A DNA stretch of 64,000 bases from PGYR01 sp041675005. GTDB lineage: Bacteria > Bacteroidota > Ignavibacteria > Kapaibacteriales > UBA2268. The stretch lies in the NCBI GenBank assembly GCA_041675005.1, contig JBAYUQ010000003.1:124001-188000 (forward strand), written 5' to 3'. Below the pieces are notes generated by a model that worked only from the letters and a program-made list of their open reading frames with translations, made no database searches and had not been told where the DNA came from. Within the stretch, counting starts at the first letter, position 1; each line of letters begins with the position of its first letter. The translations under genes were made by a program, and so were the position numbers. This document shows, one piece after another, positions 17,306 to 26,943 of the stretch.

Positions 17306-19171
17306 TTATTTGTATGTTACTTTTGTTTTAAATTTCTTCATTATTTTAGAAGCTACTTCTTTTACTTCGTCCTCATCTTCGAATCCCCATAACATAACTC
17401 TATATACTGGCTCATTGCCAATCAAGTAATTATCGTAATATGTGTGGTATCCTCTTTTACTCCATTTCTCAGATGATGTAAGTGCTTCTTCTTCTGTCCA
17501 TACTTGCTCAACTACTATTTCAAATGGTGATGTTTGAGAAGGATTGACCCATTTTAATTCTACTCTTCGGTTGAAATTATTTTGCCAAGGTGTTTGACCA
17601 AGTATATATAAAGGTTTCGAAAATCCTTCCGAATCCGTTATTACTTGGTTTGCATCTACACCATTATTGACTATCATATTTTTTATATTATTCGCTCGAA
17701 TATCAGAAATCTCAGCATTAAATTCTTTGCTACCCTCTTCTCCACTATTACCAATCAATTTGATTCTATAATGTGGGTTGTTCTTCAAAACGTTAGCTAA
17801 TTCGATTATTCCGTCTTCGTATTCGCTATCTACTTCGGCACTTTTTGGCTCGAAGATAGCCACCGATTGATAATACGAATGAAACTCACTTTTTGTTGGG
17901 TTGAGTATTATTCCGTCTTCTATTGTCTTGTCGCCATACTTTAGTATCAGCTTGCCGTAGGCATCTGCACATTCTTTTTCATTATTGTCATAATTCAATG
18001 ATATAGAGTAATGATTATTCAATGCAAAATCTATTTCCTTCATTATATGTTCTGCTACGTGTGAGCTATCAGTATGGACAGTATATAGTTTACCGCCAGT
18101 TGAGTTAGCCATTTTTTGCAAAGTATATGAGTTAAATGCATCCCCTACTGCAATAACGAAAATCGGTATCCCAAAATTCTGTGCTGCATTGATTATATCA
18201 TCTGGACTATAAATTAGAGATGAATTATCTTCACTGTAAGTGATAAGGATTAGAGCTTTATTTTTATCTTTCGATACTTGTGCTGTGAAATCTACTAAGT
18301 TGCTATATACCGCCTTGTACAGACCCGAAAGGCCGCTTGGCTTTGGCAAATCATAACCTTTGAACGCCGTGTAGAATTCTTTTTGTGGTTGTAGCGATAG
18401 ATATTCTGTATAGCTATGGTTAAAATACGTGAACATCAATCTATCATCTGGGTTTAGTGATTCGGAGAAATTCAAGACTCTTTCAAGAAGTGGGAAGTTG
18501 AATTCCGCTACTGACGAATTATCGAATATTATCGAATAATCAGTACCGTCAGATTTGTGTACTTCTTGTATTTGTAAATCACCAGCAGAATTCGAGCTTT
18601 TCTTACATCTTTGTATAAATGACAAATCTACAACTTTGGAATTCAATCCATTTATAAAATTACCATTCTCATCTAATATTATAGTTTTTAGTTCCAGCTC
18701 TTTCTCATTTTTCGTAGAGTGCATTATCTTGATTCTAACAGGAGCTGCCTCTGGCCCTATTGCACCATTTATATACTCGGAATTAGTGCTATTAGGAGAA
18801 TAAACAGGGATTTCAACCGTTGGTTTAGTCTCAGTTTGCACTGGCTTTTCAATATCTAGCTTTTCTTCTTTATTTACTACTTCGACAGTCCACTTGTAAG
18901 CGACTGTGTCAGATTCATGAAAAGCAGTAACTTTATATTCCTTTGTGGAATTCGGGGACACTTTAGCACTATCTATGGCATTATAGAGTTTATCGTACAA
19001 GTCAACTTTCACATTAGTCGCATTAGCAAAATCCCACTCCATTGTGGCTATTTCACCCTGACTAATCTGGCTGTATCCCTTGAACTTGTTGGATGATATT
19101 GGCTTAGAGGAAGTACAAGCGTAAAACACACTCGCCAATAGTATTAATACAATGATTCTAATTATATTCAC
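17306..19171 (-). CDS. Lipoprotein with vWA, OmpA and SPOR-like domains
   Basis: 621 residues. The lipobox is FYAC with C19. Residues about 205-390 form a von Willebrand A domain (DYSIIFDNSSV, ALILITYSEDNSS, IPIFVIAVGD); the metal site is degenerate, with D-N-S-S-V in place of DxSxS. Residues about 430-540 are an OmpA-type peptidoglycan-binding domain (RIKLIGNSGEEG, RVELKWV). The last 60 residues (EPVYRVMLWGFEDEDEVKEVASKI) look like a SPOR domain. It is probably a periplasmic envelope-anchored scaffold. The three-domain combination is unusual. Leads the transcript that includes thyX. Confidence 0.75.
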   Translation of the reverse strand: MNIIRIIVLILLASVFYACTSSKPISSNKFKGYSQISQGEIATMEWDFANATNVKVDLYDKLYNAIDSAKVSPNSTKEYKVTAFHESDTVAYKWTVEVVNKEEKLDIEKPVQTETKPTVEIPVYSPNSTNSEYINGAIGPEAAPVRIKIMHSTKNEKELELKTIILDENGNFINGLNSKVVDLSFIQRCKKSSNSAGDLQIQEVHKSDGTDYSIIFDNSSVAEFNFPLLERVLNFSESLNPDDRLMFTYFNHSYTEYLSLQPQKEFYTAFKGYDLPKPSGLSGLYKAVYSNLVDFTAQVSKDKNKALILITYSEDNSSLIYSPDDIINAAQNFGIPIFVIAVGDAFNSYTLQKMANSTGGKLYTVHTDSSHVAEHIMKEIDFALNNHYSISLNYDNNEKECADAYGKLILKYGDKTIEDGIILNPTKSEFHSYYQSVAIFEPKSAEVDSEYEDGIIELANVLKNNPHYRIKLIGNSGEEGSKEFNAEISDIRANNIKNMIVNNGVDANQVITDSEGFSKPLYILGQTPWQNNFNRRVELKWVNPSQTSPFEIVVEQVWTEEEALTSSEKWSKRGYHTYYDNYLIGNEPVYRVMLWGFEDEDEVKEVASKIMKKFKTKVTYK

Positions 19172-19361
19172 TTATATTTACTTAGCATAATTGTTAAAGT
19201 AAAAACTCAAAATAATAATATTATTTTAGAAATGAAATTTTATTTGATAATAAGTCGTTGCAAAAGTTATAATAATACCAAAAATTTCAAATTTTAAGTA
19301 TTTATACTTATACAATAATTTTAGGTTTTATACGTAATTCGCACACACTTTTAAAACAATT
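19172..19361. promoter_or_regulatory. Divergent AT-rich promoter region
   Basis: 190 bases between the minus-strand vWA lipoprotein and the plus-strand OmpA porin. Very AT-rich, with a short AAGTATTTATACTT inverted repeat near 19296. It must hold both promoters, but I cannot place the boxes confidently. Confidence 0.4.
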
Positions 19362-21308
19362 ATGGTAATAAATATGAAGTCAATTAAAATACTTCTTCTA
19401 GCATTATTTGCATCGACGAGTATGCTTATTTCTCAAAATGATACGCCAGAGAGACCAGAAAAATACAGATTAGGTCTTGACTTAGGTCTTAACTACAATT
19501 TTGCAGCTTTGGGTTATCAGACTTTTGCTGAGCCAGTAGGGACTAGATTCCGTACATTCACGGCTAATGACGGTACAGGTTTAGGTGGCTACCTAGGACT
19601 TAGAGCAGAATATATCTCTAATTCTTGGTGGGGATTAGGTCTTCAAATTGGTTATGATAACAGAGGTTCTTTAGTAACTGATGAATCAGCTGATAACAAA
19701 CCAGAGTTCGATATTTACAACTCTTATCTTAATATAGCTCCTTATTTCAAGTTCAATGAGCTACTATTCAAAAACTCAAGCGTTTACGTAGGTCCAGTTA
19801 TCGCATTGAAAATGGCTGGTGAATATGACTACGATTCAAAATTACCTGGCTCAACTAAGCTGATGGCTGTAGAAGCAACTGAACTAAAAGACCTAACTTT
19901 GGGTGCTCAATTAGGTTTCAACTACGATATTCGTGTTGCCCCTATAGGTCCAAGTCAAGTATTCGTACTATCTCCGTTTATCGAGGGTTCTTGGTTAATG
20001 GGTCAAAAATCTGCTACATTTGATCTTGAACAAGATGGATTCGATGATACTTGGTCAACTATCACAGCTAGAATAGGTGTTACTGGAGCAATTGACTTCA
20101 TCCCTGATCTGAATGCTGCTAGTACTGGTGGTCAATACGCTACTGTACTACCTCCATACGAAGGTAAAGTAATCCAAAGGGTTGTAGAAGAGTCATTCCC
20201 ACTTATTCCTTATGTATTTTTCGATGGTTCACAACAAAACATACCTGCAAGATATAATCTAATGACACAAGCTAATGCTGGTTCATTTGATAAAGCTGAT
20301 GCTCTTGATTTGACAAATAATAAAGAATTAAACGGCGAAACTGCTACTAACAAGAAACTTGCTGTTTATCACAATATATTGAACATCTATGCTCAAGAAA
20401 TGAAAGATGACAGTGATCTTAAAGTAGAATTAATCGGATCTGCTCCTAAAAGCAAAGATGGTGCTATTCTAGCGAACAATGTAAGAGATTACTTAGTTAA
20501 CATACATGGTATAGACGCTAGTAGAATCACTACTAAAGGTCAAGAAATGCCTCGTATCCCATCAGGTAGCTCTGCTACTCCTGTAAACGATAGACCTTTG
20601 GCTGACGCTGAGAACAGAAGAGTAGAATTCGTATTCAACAAACCTGAAATCTACGAGTTACTAAAAGTTAAAATGGTTGATGAGTATCCAGTTGATAACG
20701 ACATTCTTGTTTCTTTGAACCCAAATGTTAAATTCAGCTCTTGGAATATCAACATAGTTGATGAAGATAATAAGACTGTTACTTATGGTCCATTTTTCAA
20801 TCAGAACGAAAGAGTATCTCCGTATTTATTGCTACAGGGTAAAGACGAAGGCGATTATACTGGTTTCATTGAAATAGTACAAGCTGATGGAACTAAGATT
20901 AAAGATGAAACTGAATTCAGTTTAACTAAAGAAATGGACAATTCTAAAATCGGTGAGAGATATACTATTCTATTCAACTATGGTCAAGCTGATGCAATCA
21001 AGATTGCTGACAAAGACCTAAGAACTAAAGTAGCTCCTAAAGTTGATGACGAAGAACTACTAATAATCTCAGGACATACTGACCCTATCGGAAGCACTGA
21101 AGTAAACGCTGGTATATCTGCTAAAAGAGCTGACGAAGCTAAAGATATATTCGTAAGTGAATTCGGTTCTTCATCTGATAAAGTGGACAATATTATTTCT
21201 TACGGTTATGGTGAGTCTAACTCTGCTTCTACTTACGATAACTCATTGCCAGAAGGACGTATGTATAATAGAAACGTGACTATCGATATTATACCTTCTA
21301 GCAAATAA
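19362..21308 (+). CDS. Outer-membrane beta-barrel protein with two OmpA-like domains
   Basis: 648 residues (636 from the alternative ATG at 19374, which gives a cleaner signal peptide MKSIKILLLALFASTSMLIS). Residues about 30-270 form a beta-barrel (LGLDLGLNYNFAALGY, LGLQIGYDNRGS, LGAQLGFNYDIRV). Two OmpA-like domains follow, the first ending ADAENRRVEFVF near 420, the second carrying SGHTDPIGSTEVNAGISAKRADEA and ending RNVTIDIIPS. It is a paralogue of the truncated gene at the left edge. Long leader and strong terminator suggest an abundant structural porin. Confidence 0.85.
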   Translation: MVINMKSIKILLLALFASTSMLISQNDTPERPEKYRLGLDLGLNYNFAALGYQTFAEPVGTRFRTFTANDGTGLGGYLGLRAEYISNSWWGLGLQIGYDNRGSLVTDESADNKPEFDIYNSYLNIAPYFKFNELLFKNSSVYVGPVIALKMAGEYDYDSKLPGSTKLMAVEATELKDLTLGAQLGFNYDIRVAPIGPSQVFVLSPFIEGSWLMGQKSATFDLEQDGFDDTWSTITARIGVTGAIDFIPDLNAASTGGQYATVLPPYEGKVIQRVVEESFPLIPYVFFDGSQQNIPARYNLMTQANAGSFDKADALDLTNNKELNGETATNKKLAVYHNILNIYAQEMKDDSDLKVELIGSAPKSKDGAILANNVRDYLVNIHGIDASRITTKGQEMPRIPSGSSATPVNDRPLADAENRRVEFVFNKPEIYELLKVKMVDEYPVDNDILVSLNPNVKFSSWNINIVDEDNKTVTYGPFFNQNERVSPYLLLQGKDEGDYTGFIEIVQADGTKIKDETEFSLTKEMDNSKIGERYTILFNYGQADAIKIADKDLRTKVAPKVDDEELLIISGHTDPIGSTEVNAGISAKRADEAKDIFVSEFGSSSDKVDNIISYGYGESNSASTYDNSLPEGRMYNRNVTIDIIPSSK

Positions 21309-21338
21309 ACTATAGTTAGATATTTATAAAAATCAAAG

Positions 21339-21362
21339 AGACTGTCTTACAAAAGGCAGTCT
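21339..21362 (+). terminator. Strong rho-independent terminator of the OmpA porin gene
   Basis: AGACTGTCTT pairs with AAGGCAGTCT (one G-U pair), loop ACAA, followed by nine T residues. Confidence 0.85.
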
Positions 21363-21407
21363 TTTTTTTTAATATACCCCCCAAATCCCCACAACCCTCT
21401 GTCAATA

Positions 21408-21465
21408 CGTCACTCTGACCGAAGTGTTTGTGCTGAGCGGAGCCAAAGTAAAGAGTCCAGGAGAA
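21408..21465 (+). repeat. Dispersed intergenic element, copy 1
   Basis: Starts CGTCACTCTGA and ends AGTAAAGAGTCCAGGAG. The same ends recur in the copies at 22281-22320, 51311-51375 and 63649-63686, with different sequence between them. Lies between the OmpA porin terminator and the VIT-family gene. Confidence 0.6.
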
Positions 21466-21495
21466 CTCCGTAGCAGTTCAATATTAGTAGCAAAG

Positions 21496-22212
21496 TTAAC
21501 CTACATTCACATTGAACATATAACCAACTAGTGCAGTAAGTCCCATAGCCACAGTTCCCCAAAATGTGATTCGGAGTATTGCTTTGCCAATACTCGAGCC
21601 ACCAGTTTTGGCTGCTAATGATCCTAGTATAATAAGGAAAATAATAGCAAAGCCGTAGAGGGAATACTCCAAAGTCTTTAAAGGAAGAAAAAGCGTCACT
21701 AAAAAAGGAAGTAATCCACCTACAGTGAACGCAGCACCAGAAGCAAAAGCCGCTTGCATGGGTTTCGCTTGACTAATTTCATTGATTCCTAATTCGTCTC
21801 TTACGTGTGCACCCAATGCGTCATGTTCTGTCATTTCTTTAGCTACTGTCAGTGCCGTTTCTTTTTTCAGCCCCCTTTTCTCATAGATTTCTGCTAGTCG
21901 TTGTAATTCGAGTTCGGGCATCTCTGCCAGTTCTTGCCTTTCACGTTCTATGTCTGCATTTTCTACATCGGTTTGGGAGCTTACGGAAACATATTCTCCA
22001 GCTGCCATTGATAAAGCACCAGCTACTAACCCTGCTAATGTAGCCAAGATAATTGGCTCTCGAATATCGCTAGCGGCGGCTACACCTATCGCTATACTCG
22101 CTGTTGATAGAATACCATCATTGGCTCCTAGTACAGCAGCTCTCAACCAATTACTGCGGTGTATGTAATGATTATCTAGGTAATCGTCTAAGTCTTCTGA
22201 TTGTGTTGTCAT
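21496..22212 (-). CDS. VIT1/CCC1-family iron/manganese transporter
   Basis: 238 residues. The opening HRSNWLRAAVLGANDGILSTASIAIGVAAA and GLVAGALSMAAGEYVSVSSQTDVENADIERE are diagnostic for the vacuolar-iron-transporter family, including the acidic cytosolic helix that carries metal ligands. The C-terminal half holds three hydrophobic segments (residues about 155-235). The family exports or sequesters Fe2+ or Mn2+. It is a single gene, flanked on both sides by dispersed elements. Confidence 0.9.
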   Translation of the reverse strand: MTTQSEDLDDYLDNHYIHRSNWLRAAVLGANDGILSTASIAIGVAAASDIREPIILATLAGLVAGALSMAAGEYVSVSSQTDVENADIERERQELAEMPELELQRLAEIYEKRGLKKETALTVAKEMTEHDALGAHVRDELGINEISQAKPMQAAFASGAAFTVGGLLPFLVTLFLPLKTLEYSLYGFAIIFLIILGSLAAKTGGSSIGKAILRITFWGTVAMGLTALVGYMFNVNVG

Positions 22213-22280
22213 TTTTTTGGTTCCAAATAAGTCTATTTTCTCTTACACATTCTTTAAATCCTACTATCTTGTTCTAAATT

Positions 22281-22320
22281 CACCTAGACTCTTCGGACAC
22301 TCCGTGTCCTCTGAGTGACG
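22281..22320 (-). repeat. Dispersed intergenic element, copy 2
   Basis: On the minus strand it reads CGTCACTCAGA, then a perfect small hairpin (GGACAC, 3-base loop, GTGTCC), then GAAGAGTC. It sits between hrcA and the VIT-family gene. Confidence 0.6.
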
Positions 22321-22331
22321 TAGGCGGATAA

Positions 22332-23390
22332 TCACTCCCTCTTGCCCGAAAGTAACTCCGATACTATTTTTACTAGTGGGAGCATTTTGTTGTATTGCAT
22401 TCGCTTGGGGCCGATTAATCCTATGGTGCCAGAGCCGCTGTCACCCAAGCTGTAATTGGAGATTATCATACTATAATCGCTGAGCTGCTGGTCACCGATT
22501 TCTGCACCTATGTAAACTTGCATATCATTTCGCTCGGGCATATTATCTAGCAAATGAATGATGATATCTTCGTTTTCTACTAGCTCTATTATGCTTTTTA
22601 CGCGTGCTATATCTTCGAATTCGGGTAGCTCTAGTAGGTTTTGGGTACCTGAAGTGAATAGCTTGTTATTCACAGATTTCATGTTGAATATCTTATCGAC
22701 AGAATCTACAAATAGTCGGATTAGTGGTTTTTCTGTCAGTTCTATATCTGCGAGCATATCGGGGAATGAGGTTCTCAATTCATTCAAATCTCTACCAGCT
22801 ATTCTCTCATTGATAGCTCTTGATATTTGCTCTAAGTGCGAATCTTCTACTTCGAATCTGGCTTCTAGTGTTACTGTATTCACTACGTTCGATTCTAGAG
22901 CTAGGACGACTAGTATATGAGTCGATGAAAGTTTTATCAGCTCTAACTTTTTTACTTTGATTTCTTTTACTGTAGGAATACGTACTACTGCTAAGTACTT
23001 CGAGAGTATTCCGAGCAGTTTTGAGGTCTCTTTGAGAATAGAGTCCGAATCTTTGCCGTCGTCGGAGATTGCGTTTATTACCTGCTGCTCTTGGTCTGAT
23101 ACTCGTTCCATTTGCATTAGGTAGTCCACGTAGAATCTGTAGCCCTTATCTGTAGGTATTCGTCCAGCAGAAGTGTGTGGGTGAGTTACCAGTTCCATTG
23201 CCTCCAAATCACCCATCACATTACGGATAGTTGCGGAGCTAATACTGAGATTGTGCTCCAAGAACTTCGATAGCTTACGCGAGCCAACAGGAGCCGCATT
23301 AGCTATGTACAGATTCACTATGGAACGGAGTATTGCCCTCTCCCTTTCGTTGAGGTTTATATCCAAATTATTTAATGTGTTACTTATCAT
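22332..23390 (-). CDS. hrcA: Heat-inducible transcription repressor HrcA
   Basis: 352 residues, normal for the family. An N-terminal winged helix (NERERAILRSIVNLYIANAAPVGSRKLSKFLEHNLSISSATIRNVMGDLE) is followed by THPHTSAGRIPTDKGYRFYVDYLM, an HrcA hallmark, and the GAF-like dimer domain with IGAEIGDQQLSDYSMI and GTIGLIGPKRMQY. It represses chaperonin genes through CIRCE; the only CIRCE in the window is upstream of groES at 55965. hrcA stands alone here, not with grpE/dnaK. Confidence 0.95.
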   Translation of the reverse strand: MISNTLNNLDINLNERERAILRSIVNLYIANAAPVGSRKLSKFLEHNLSISSATIRNVMGDLEAMELVTHPHTSAGRIPTDKGYRFYVDYLMQMERVSDQEQQVINAISDDGKDSDSILKETSKLLGILSKYLAVVRIPTVKEIKVKKLELIKLSSTHILVVLALESNVVNTVTLEARFEVEDSHLEQISRAINERIAGRDLNELRTSFPDMLADIELTEKPLIRLFVDSVDKIFNMKSVNNKLFTSGTQNLLELPEFEDIARVKSIIELVENEDIIIHLLDNMPERNDMQVYIGAEIGDQQLSDYSMIISNYSLGDSGSGTIGLIGPKRMQYNKMLPLVKIVSELLSGKRE

Positions 23391-23590
23391 AGATGTAGTT
23401 TATAGACAATCAGAATAACAAATTATTGAATTATAATGGTAATGTCAAACCTAATTATTCAACAATGTCAAGGATTTGAAACCAAGTCAAAAAGTATTTA
23501 TAAAAAAATAATAAATTTATTTTCAATAAGAAACACCTAGTCTTTAATTATTCCGTAACTTGCGTTCTTTTTATAATACAAAACACGAAA
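23391..23590. promoter_or_regulatory. Divergent hrcA/typA intergenic region
   Basis: 200 bases of AT-rich sequence between divergent hrcA and typA. I looked for a CIRCE element for hrcA autoregulation and found none. No confident promoter boxes. Confidence 0.4.
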
Positions 23591-25402
23591 ATGATAAAAG
23601 ATACATTCAGAAACATAGCTATTATAGCACACGTTGATCATGGGAAGACTACTTTAGTAGATGCCATGCTTCAACAATCAGGGACTTACAGAGATAACCA
23701 ACACGTTGAAGAACGAGTTATGGACTCTATGGATCAAGAGAAAGAACGTGGTATCACGATTTCTGCAAAAAACACAGCGGTTTTCTACGAAGGTAGAAAA
23801 ATCAATATCATGGATACTCCTGGTCACGCGGATTTTGGTGGTGAAGTAGAGCGTAGTTTGTCTATCGTAGATGGTGCAATACTACTTGTTGACGCTTCTG
23901 AAGGTCCATTACCTCAGACTAGATTCGTTGTGAAAAAAGCATTGGCTCTTGGTTTACCTATAATATTAGTAATCAATAAGATTGATAGACCAGATGCTCG
24001 TATAGCAGAAGTTATCGAAGAAGTATATGATCTATTCATAGATGTAGATGCTACTGATGAGCAAATCGACTTCCCTATTCTTTACACTATTGGTAAAGAT
24101 GGTGTTGCTAAATACAATTTGGAAGATGAATCAGCTGATTTGAAACCACTATTCGATACCATAATTAGTAGAATACCTGGACCAACTGCTGACGATACTC
24201 TCGAAACTCAATTCTTAGCGGCTTCTCTTGATTATGACAATTATGTCGGTCAAATAGCTATCGGGCGTGTTTGGAATGGTTTGATTGAGATGAATAAGCA
24301 ATATTCTCTTTCAACAGAAGATGGTATCAAAAAGAATTTAAAATTGAATGCACTGTATTCTTTTTCTGGATTAGGTAAAACTTCAGTTGATTCAGTAGAG
24401 TCTGGTGATATAGTAGCAATAGCTGGTATAGAAGACATCAAAATCGGTGATACTCTAACTGACAATGAAAATCCAAAACCAATGGATAGAATCAAGATAG
24501 ATGAGCCAACTGTAAGTATGATATTCTACGTGAATAACGGACCTTTCGCAGGTACTGAAGGTAAATTCGTTACTTCACGTCACTTGAAAGCTCGTTTAGA
24601 AAAAGAAATGAAATTGAACGTTTCACTAAAAGTGAAAGACACTGAAAGAACAGACGCTTTCGAAGTTAGTGGTAGAGGTGAGTTGCAATTAGGTGTACTA
24701 ATCGAATCTATGCGTAGAGAAGGATTCGAGTTAATGGTATCTAAACCAACTGTAATCACCAAAACTATTGATGGTAAAAAGCACGAACCATTTGAAGAAG
24801 TATTTATCGATGTTCCAGACGAATTCGTTGGTGTTGTAACTGAGAAACTTCAAGTAAGAAAAGGTCAATTAGTAAATATGATGTCACACGGACATGGTAG
24901 AACTGATATCGAATTTTTAGTTCCATCTCGTGGACTTATCGGGTACCGTAGCCAGTTTATGACTGATACAAAAGGTTCTGGTATTATCAATAATCTATTC
25001 CACGATTACCAACCTTGGGCTGGTGATATATCTCAACGTTCGACTGGTGTACTAGTATCAGATAGAGCTGGTAAAACAACTGAATACGCTTGTGTTGGTA
25101 TGGACGACAGAGGTATTCTGATAGTAGGTATCGGTGTTAAGGTATATATGGGTATGGTCGTAGGTGAAAGAAACAAACCGGGCGATTTGAATATCAATAT
25201 AGTACGTGAGAAACAGTTAACTAATATGCGTGCTTCTGGCTCGGATAATACAGTTTCTATCAGACCACACAAGCAACTTTCATTAGACGCATCTATCGAA
25301 TTCCTTTCGGAAGATGAACTATTAGAAATCACTCCGGAGTCTATACGTATCAGAAAAGATGTGTTAGACCCTAACCAAAGAAAGAAAACTCAAAAAGGAT
25401 AA
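23591..25402 (+). CDS. typA: Translational GTPase TypA/BipA
   Basis: 603 residues, the normal length. G1 is AHVDHGKTTL (13-22), G2 ERGITISAKN, G3 DTPGHADFGGEVER, G4 NKIDRPDAR. Domain II, an EF-G-like domain and the BipA-specific C terminus (GIINNLFHDYQPWAGDI) follow. It is a ribosome-associated GTPase needed for ribosome assembly and growth under stress. Transcribed alone, ending at the hairpin near 25432. Confidence 0.97.
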   Translation: MIKDTFRNIAIIAHVDHGKTTLVDAMLQQSGTYRDNQHVEERVMDSMDQEKERGITISAKNTAVFYEGRKINIMDTPGHADFGGEVERSLSIVDGAILLVDASEGPLPQTRFVVKKALALGLPIILVINKIDRPDARIAEVIEEVYDLFIDVDATDEQIDFPILYTIGKDGVAKYNLEDESADLKPLFDTIISRIPGPTADDTLETQFLAASLDYDNYVGQIAIGRVWNGLIEMNKQYSLSTEDGIKKNLKLNALYSFSGLGKTSVDSVESGDIVAIAGIEDIKIGDTLTDNENPKPMDRIKIDEPTVSMIFYVNNGPFAGTEGKFVTSRHLKARLEKEMKLNVSLKVKDTERTDAFEVSGRGELQLGVLIESMRREGFELMVSKPTVITKTIDGKKHEPFEEVFIDVPDEFVGVVTEKLQVRKGQLVNMMSHGHGRTDIEFLVPSRGLIGYRSQFMTDTKGSGIINNLFHDYQPWAGDISQRSTGVLVSDRAGKTTEYACVGMDDRGILIVGIGVKVYMGMVVGERNKPGDLNINIVREKQLTNMRASGSDNTVSIRPHKQLSLDASIEFLSEDELLEITPESIRIRKDVLDPNQRKKTQKG

Positions 25403-25431
25403 TCCATTATCCAAAATAGAATTTTTATTAC

Positions 25432-25456
25432 AATCCCAGCACAGTGTGTTGGGATT
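25432..25456 (+). terminator. typA terminator
   Basis: AATCCCA pairs with TGGGATT with further pairing inside the loop, followed by eight T residues. Confidence 0.8.
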
Positions 25457-25609
25457 TTTTTTGTAGTTAAGTCAACCTAAATATCAACTTAAAATTAATT
25501 TTCATTTAATATTTTCTTGTAAATAGTTTATTAGCAATTATTTAGCGTAAGTTGATTACTACAAAAAAGTAAAATTCTAAATCTATCAATTTAACAGGAC
25601 TAAAACCTT

Positions 25610-26845
25610 ATGAAAAAACTTATTTTAATAATTTCTATTGTATTAATGGCTTACAGTGTTTCAACAGCATTGGGGCCAGTTCGTGTAGCTATAATCAAGA
25701 CAGATGGAACAGCACCATTTGCAGTAATAGTCGAATTAAACGATTACACTGGTGGAACTGTGTCCAATATATTTCCAAGTACTTCAATGGGAAATCTAAC
25801 ACCAAATTCATCTGGAATAATGAGCTTTATTATCGAAGGCGCAGCATGGACTGCAATTGCATCAGCTAATGTTAACAGTTATTACGTTGTTGATGTAAAG
25901 GTAGATGGAACATTATTCGCCCAATATCGCTTAGATGAGTTGATGATACTGCAAGCACAGACAGGAGACGGTACAGCTATGGCTAATGGTGCAGGTGCAT
26001 TCGAAAGCAATACAGGAACTATCACAGCCGTAACGAGTGGAGAAGATTTGGACATGGAAGATAATAAGATTGTAAATGTAGATGAGCTAAATGGTAACTC
26101 TACTAGTAATACTATTAAAATTAATTCCCTTATCAGTCAAGACATAGGTAATGAAAATACTGCCTTTGGATTAGATGCATTGATAAATAATACGGGTAAT
26201 AATGTAACCGCTATCGGATTTAATTCTGCTCATGAGAATACGGGAAATTATGTAACAGCAAATGGATCTCAAGCCGCTTATCAGAATACAGGAGATTATG
26301 TAACTGCGAGTGGATATTCTTCTGCTTATAAGAATACGGGAGACTATGTAACAGCCAGTGGATATAGGTCTGCTCGTTGGAATACAGGAGATTATGTAAC
26401 TGCGAGTGGATATTCTTCTGCTTATCAGAATCAAGGAGGTTATGTAACAGCTGCTGGTTATTATTCTGCTTATCTGAATACAGGAAATTTTGTAACTGCG
26501 AGTGGATATTCTTCTGCTTATCAGAATCAAGGAGGTAATGTAACCGCAACTGGATATCATTCTGCTTATCAGAACATAGGAGATAATGTAACCACGAGTG
26601 GGTTTCGTTCTGCTTATAAGAATACAGGAGATAATGTATTAGCATTAGGCAGTAATGCTGGATGGGATGGTGCGAATGGAAATACTATATCGAATGTGAC
26701 TATACTCCCTCAGACTGTTCTAACTGCTTACACAGATAAAACTGCAGCAGATTCTGCTTTTAGTGGTATGACTTTAGTTTCTGGCAATTATTATCTTTAT
26801 TATAATCAAGCATTAGGTACAGTTGGTGCTTATTTAGCACTGTAA
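25610..26845 (+). CDS. Secreted repeat protein with NTG-x-x-VTA-x-G repeats
   Basis: 411 residues: signal peptide MKKLILIISIVLMAYSVSTA, then a domain of about 110 residues (VRVAIIKTDGTAPFAVIVELNDYTGGT to YVVDVKVDGTLFAQYRLDELMILQAQTG) shared with the proteins at 37218 and 39909. After the entry motif IGNENTAFGLDAL come nine to ten 16-residue repeats of the type NTGDYVTASGYSSAYK, then a non-repeat tail. The repeats resemble trimeric-adhesin head or tail-fibre-like repeats. It is probably a surface-exposed adhesin or fibre. It stands apart from the 35-43 kb cluster that holds its relatives. Confidence 0.7.
   Translation: MKKLILIISIVLMAYSVSTALGPVRVAIIKTDGTAPFAVIVELNDYTGGTVSNIFPSTSMGNLTPNSSGIMSFIIEGAAWTAIASANVNSYYVVDVKVDGTLFAQYRLDELMILQAQTGDGTAMANGAGAFESNTGTITAVTSGEDLDMEDNKIVNVDELNGNSTSNTIKINSLISQDIGNENTAFGLDALINNTGNNVTAIGFNSAHENTGNYVTANGSQAAYQNTGDYVTASGYSSAYKNTGDYVTASGYRSARWNTGDYVTASGYSSAYQNQGGYVTAAGYYSAYLNTGNFVTASGYSSAYQNQGGNVTATGYHSAYQNIGDNVTTSGFRSAYKNTGDNVLALGSNAGWDGANGNTISNVTILPQTVLTAYTDKTAADSAFSGMTLVSGNYYLYYNQALGTVGAYLAL
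26189..26660 (+). repeat. In-frame tandem 48-bp repeat array
   Basis: Units begin at 26189, 26237, 26285, 26333, 26381, 26429, 26477, 26525, 26573 and 26621 (last partial), each encoding 16 residues. Units 3 and 5, and units 5 and 7, are nearly identical at DNA level, so the array can expand or contract. It also creates long open frames on the opposite strand that are not genes. Confidence 0.9.
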
Positions 26846-26871
26846 TATGTTTTCCATTATTAAATTTACAT

Positions 26872-26898
26872 AATCCCTTCACGAGTAGTGTTGGGATT
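26872..26898 (+). terminator. Terminator of the repeat protein gene
   Basis: AATCCC pairs with GGGATT, with a CAC/GTG inner stem, followed by a run of T residues. Confidence 0.8.
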
Positions 26899-26943
26899 TT
26901 TTTTGTTATATTATATTTATCATAATCATTCAAATAGAAATAT

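Noticed and set aside
23391..23590. CIRCE element at hrcA
   Set aside because: The TTAGCACTC/GAGTGCTAA arms are absent from this region.
26171..26645. Two long minus-strand open frames opposite the 48-bp repeats
   Set aside because: Both are by-products of the repeat periodicity; low-complexity translations, no start signals, and the plus-strand gene has a signal peptide and terminator.
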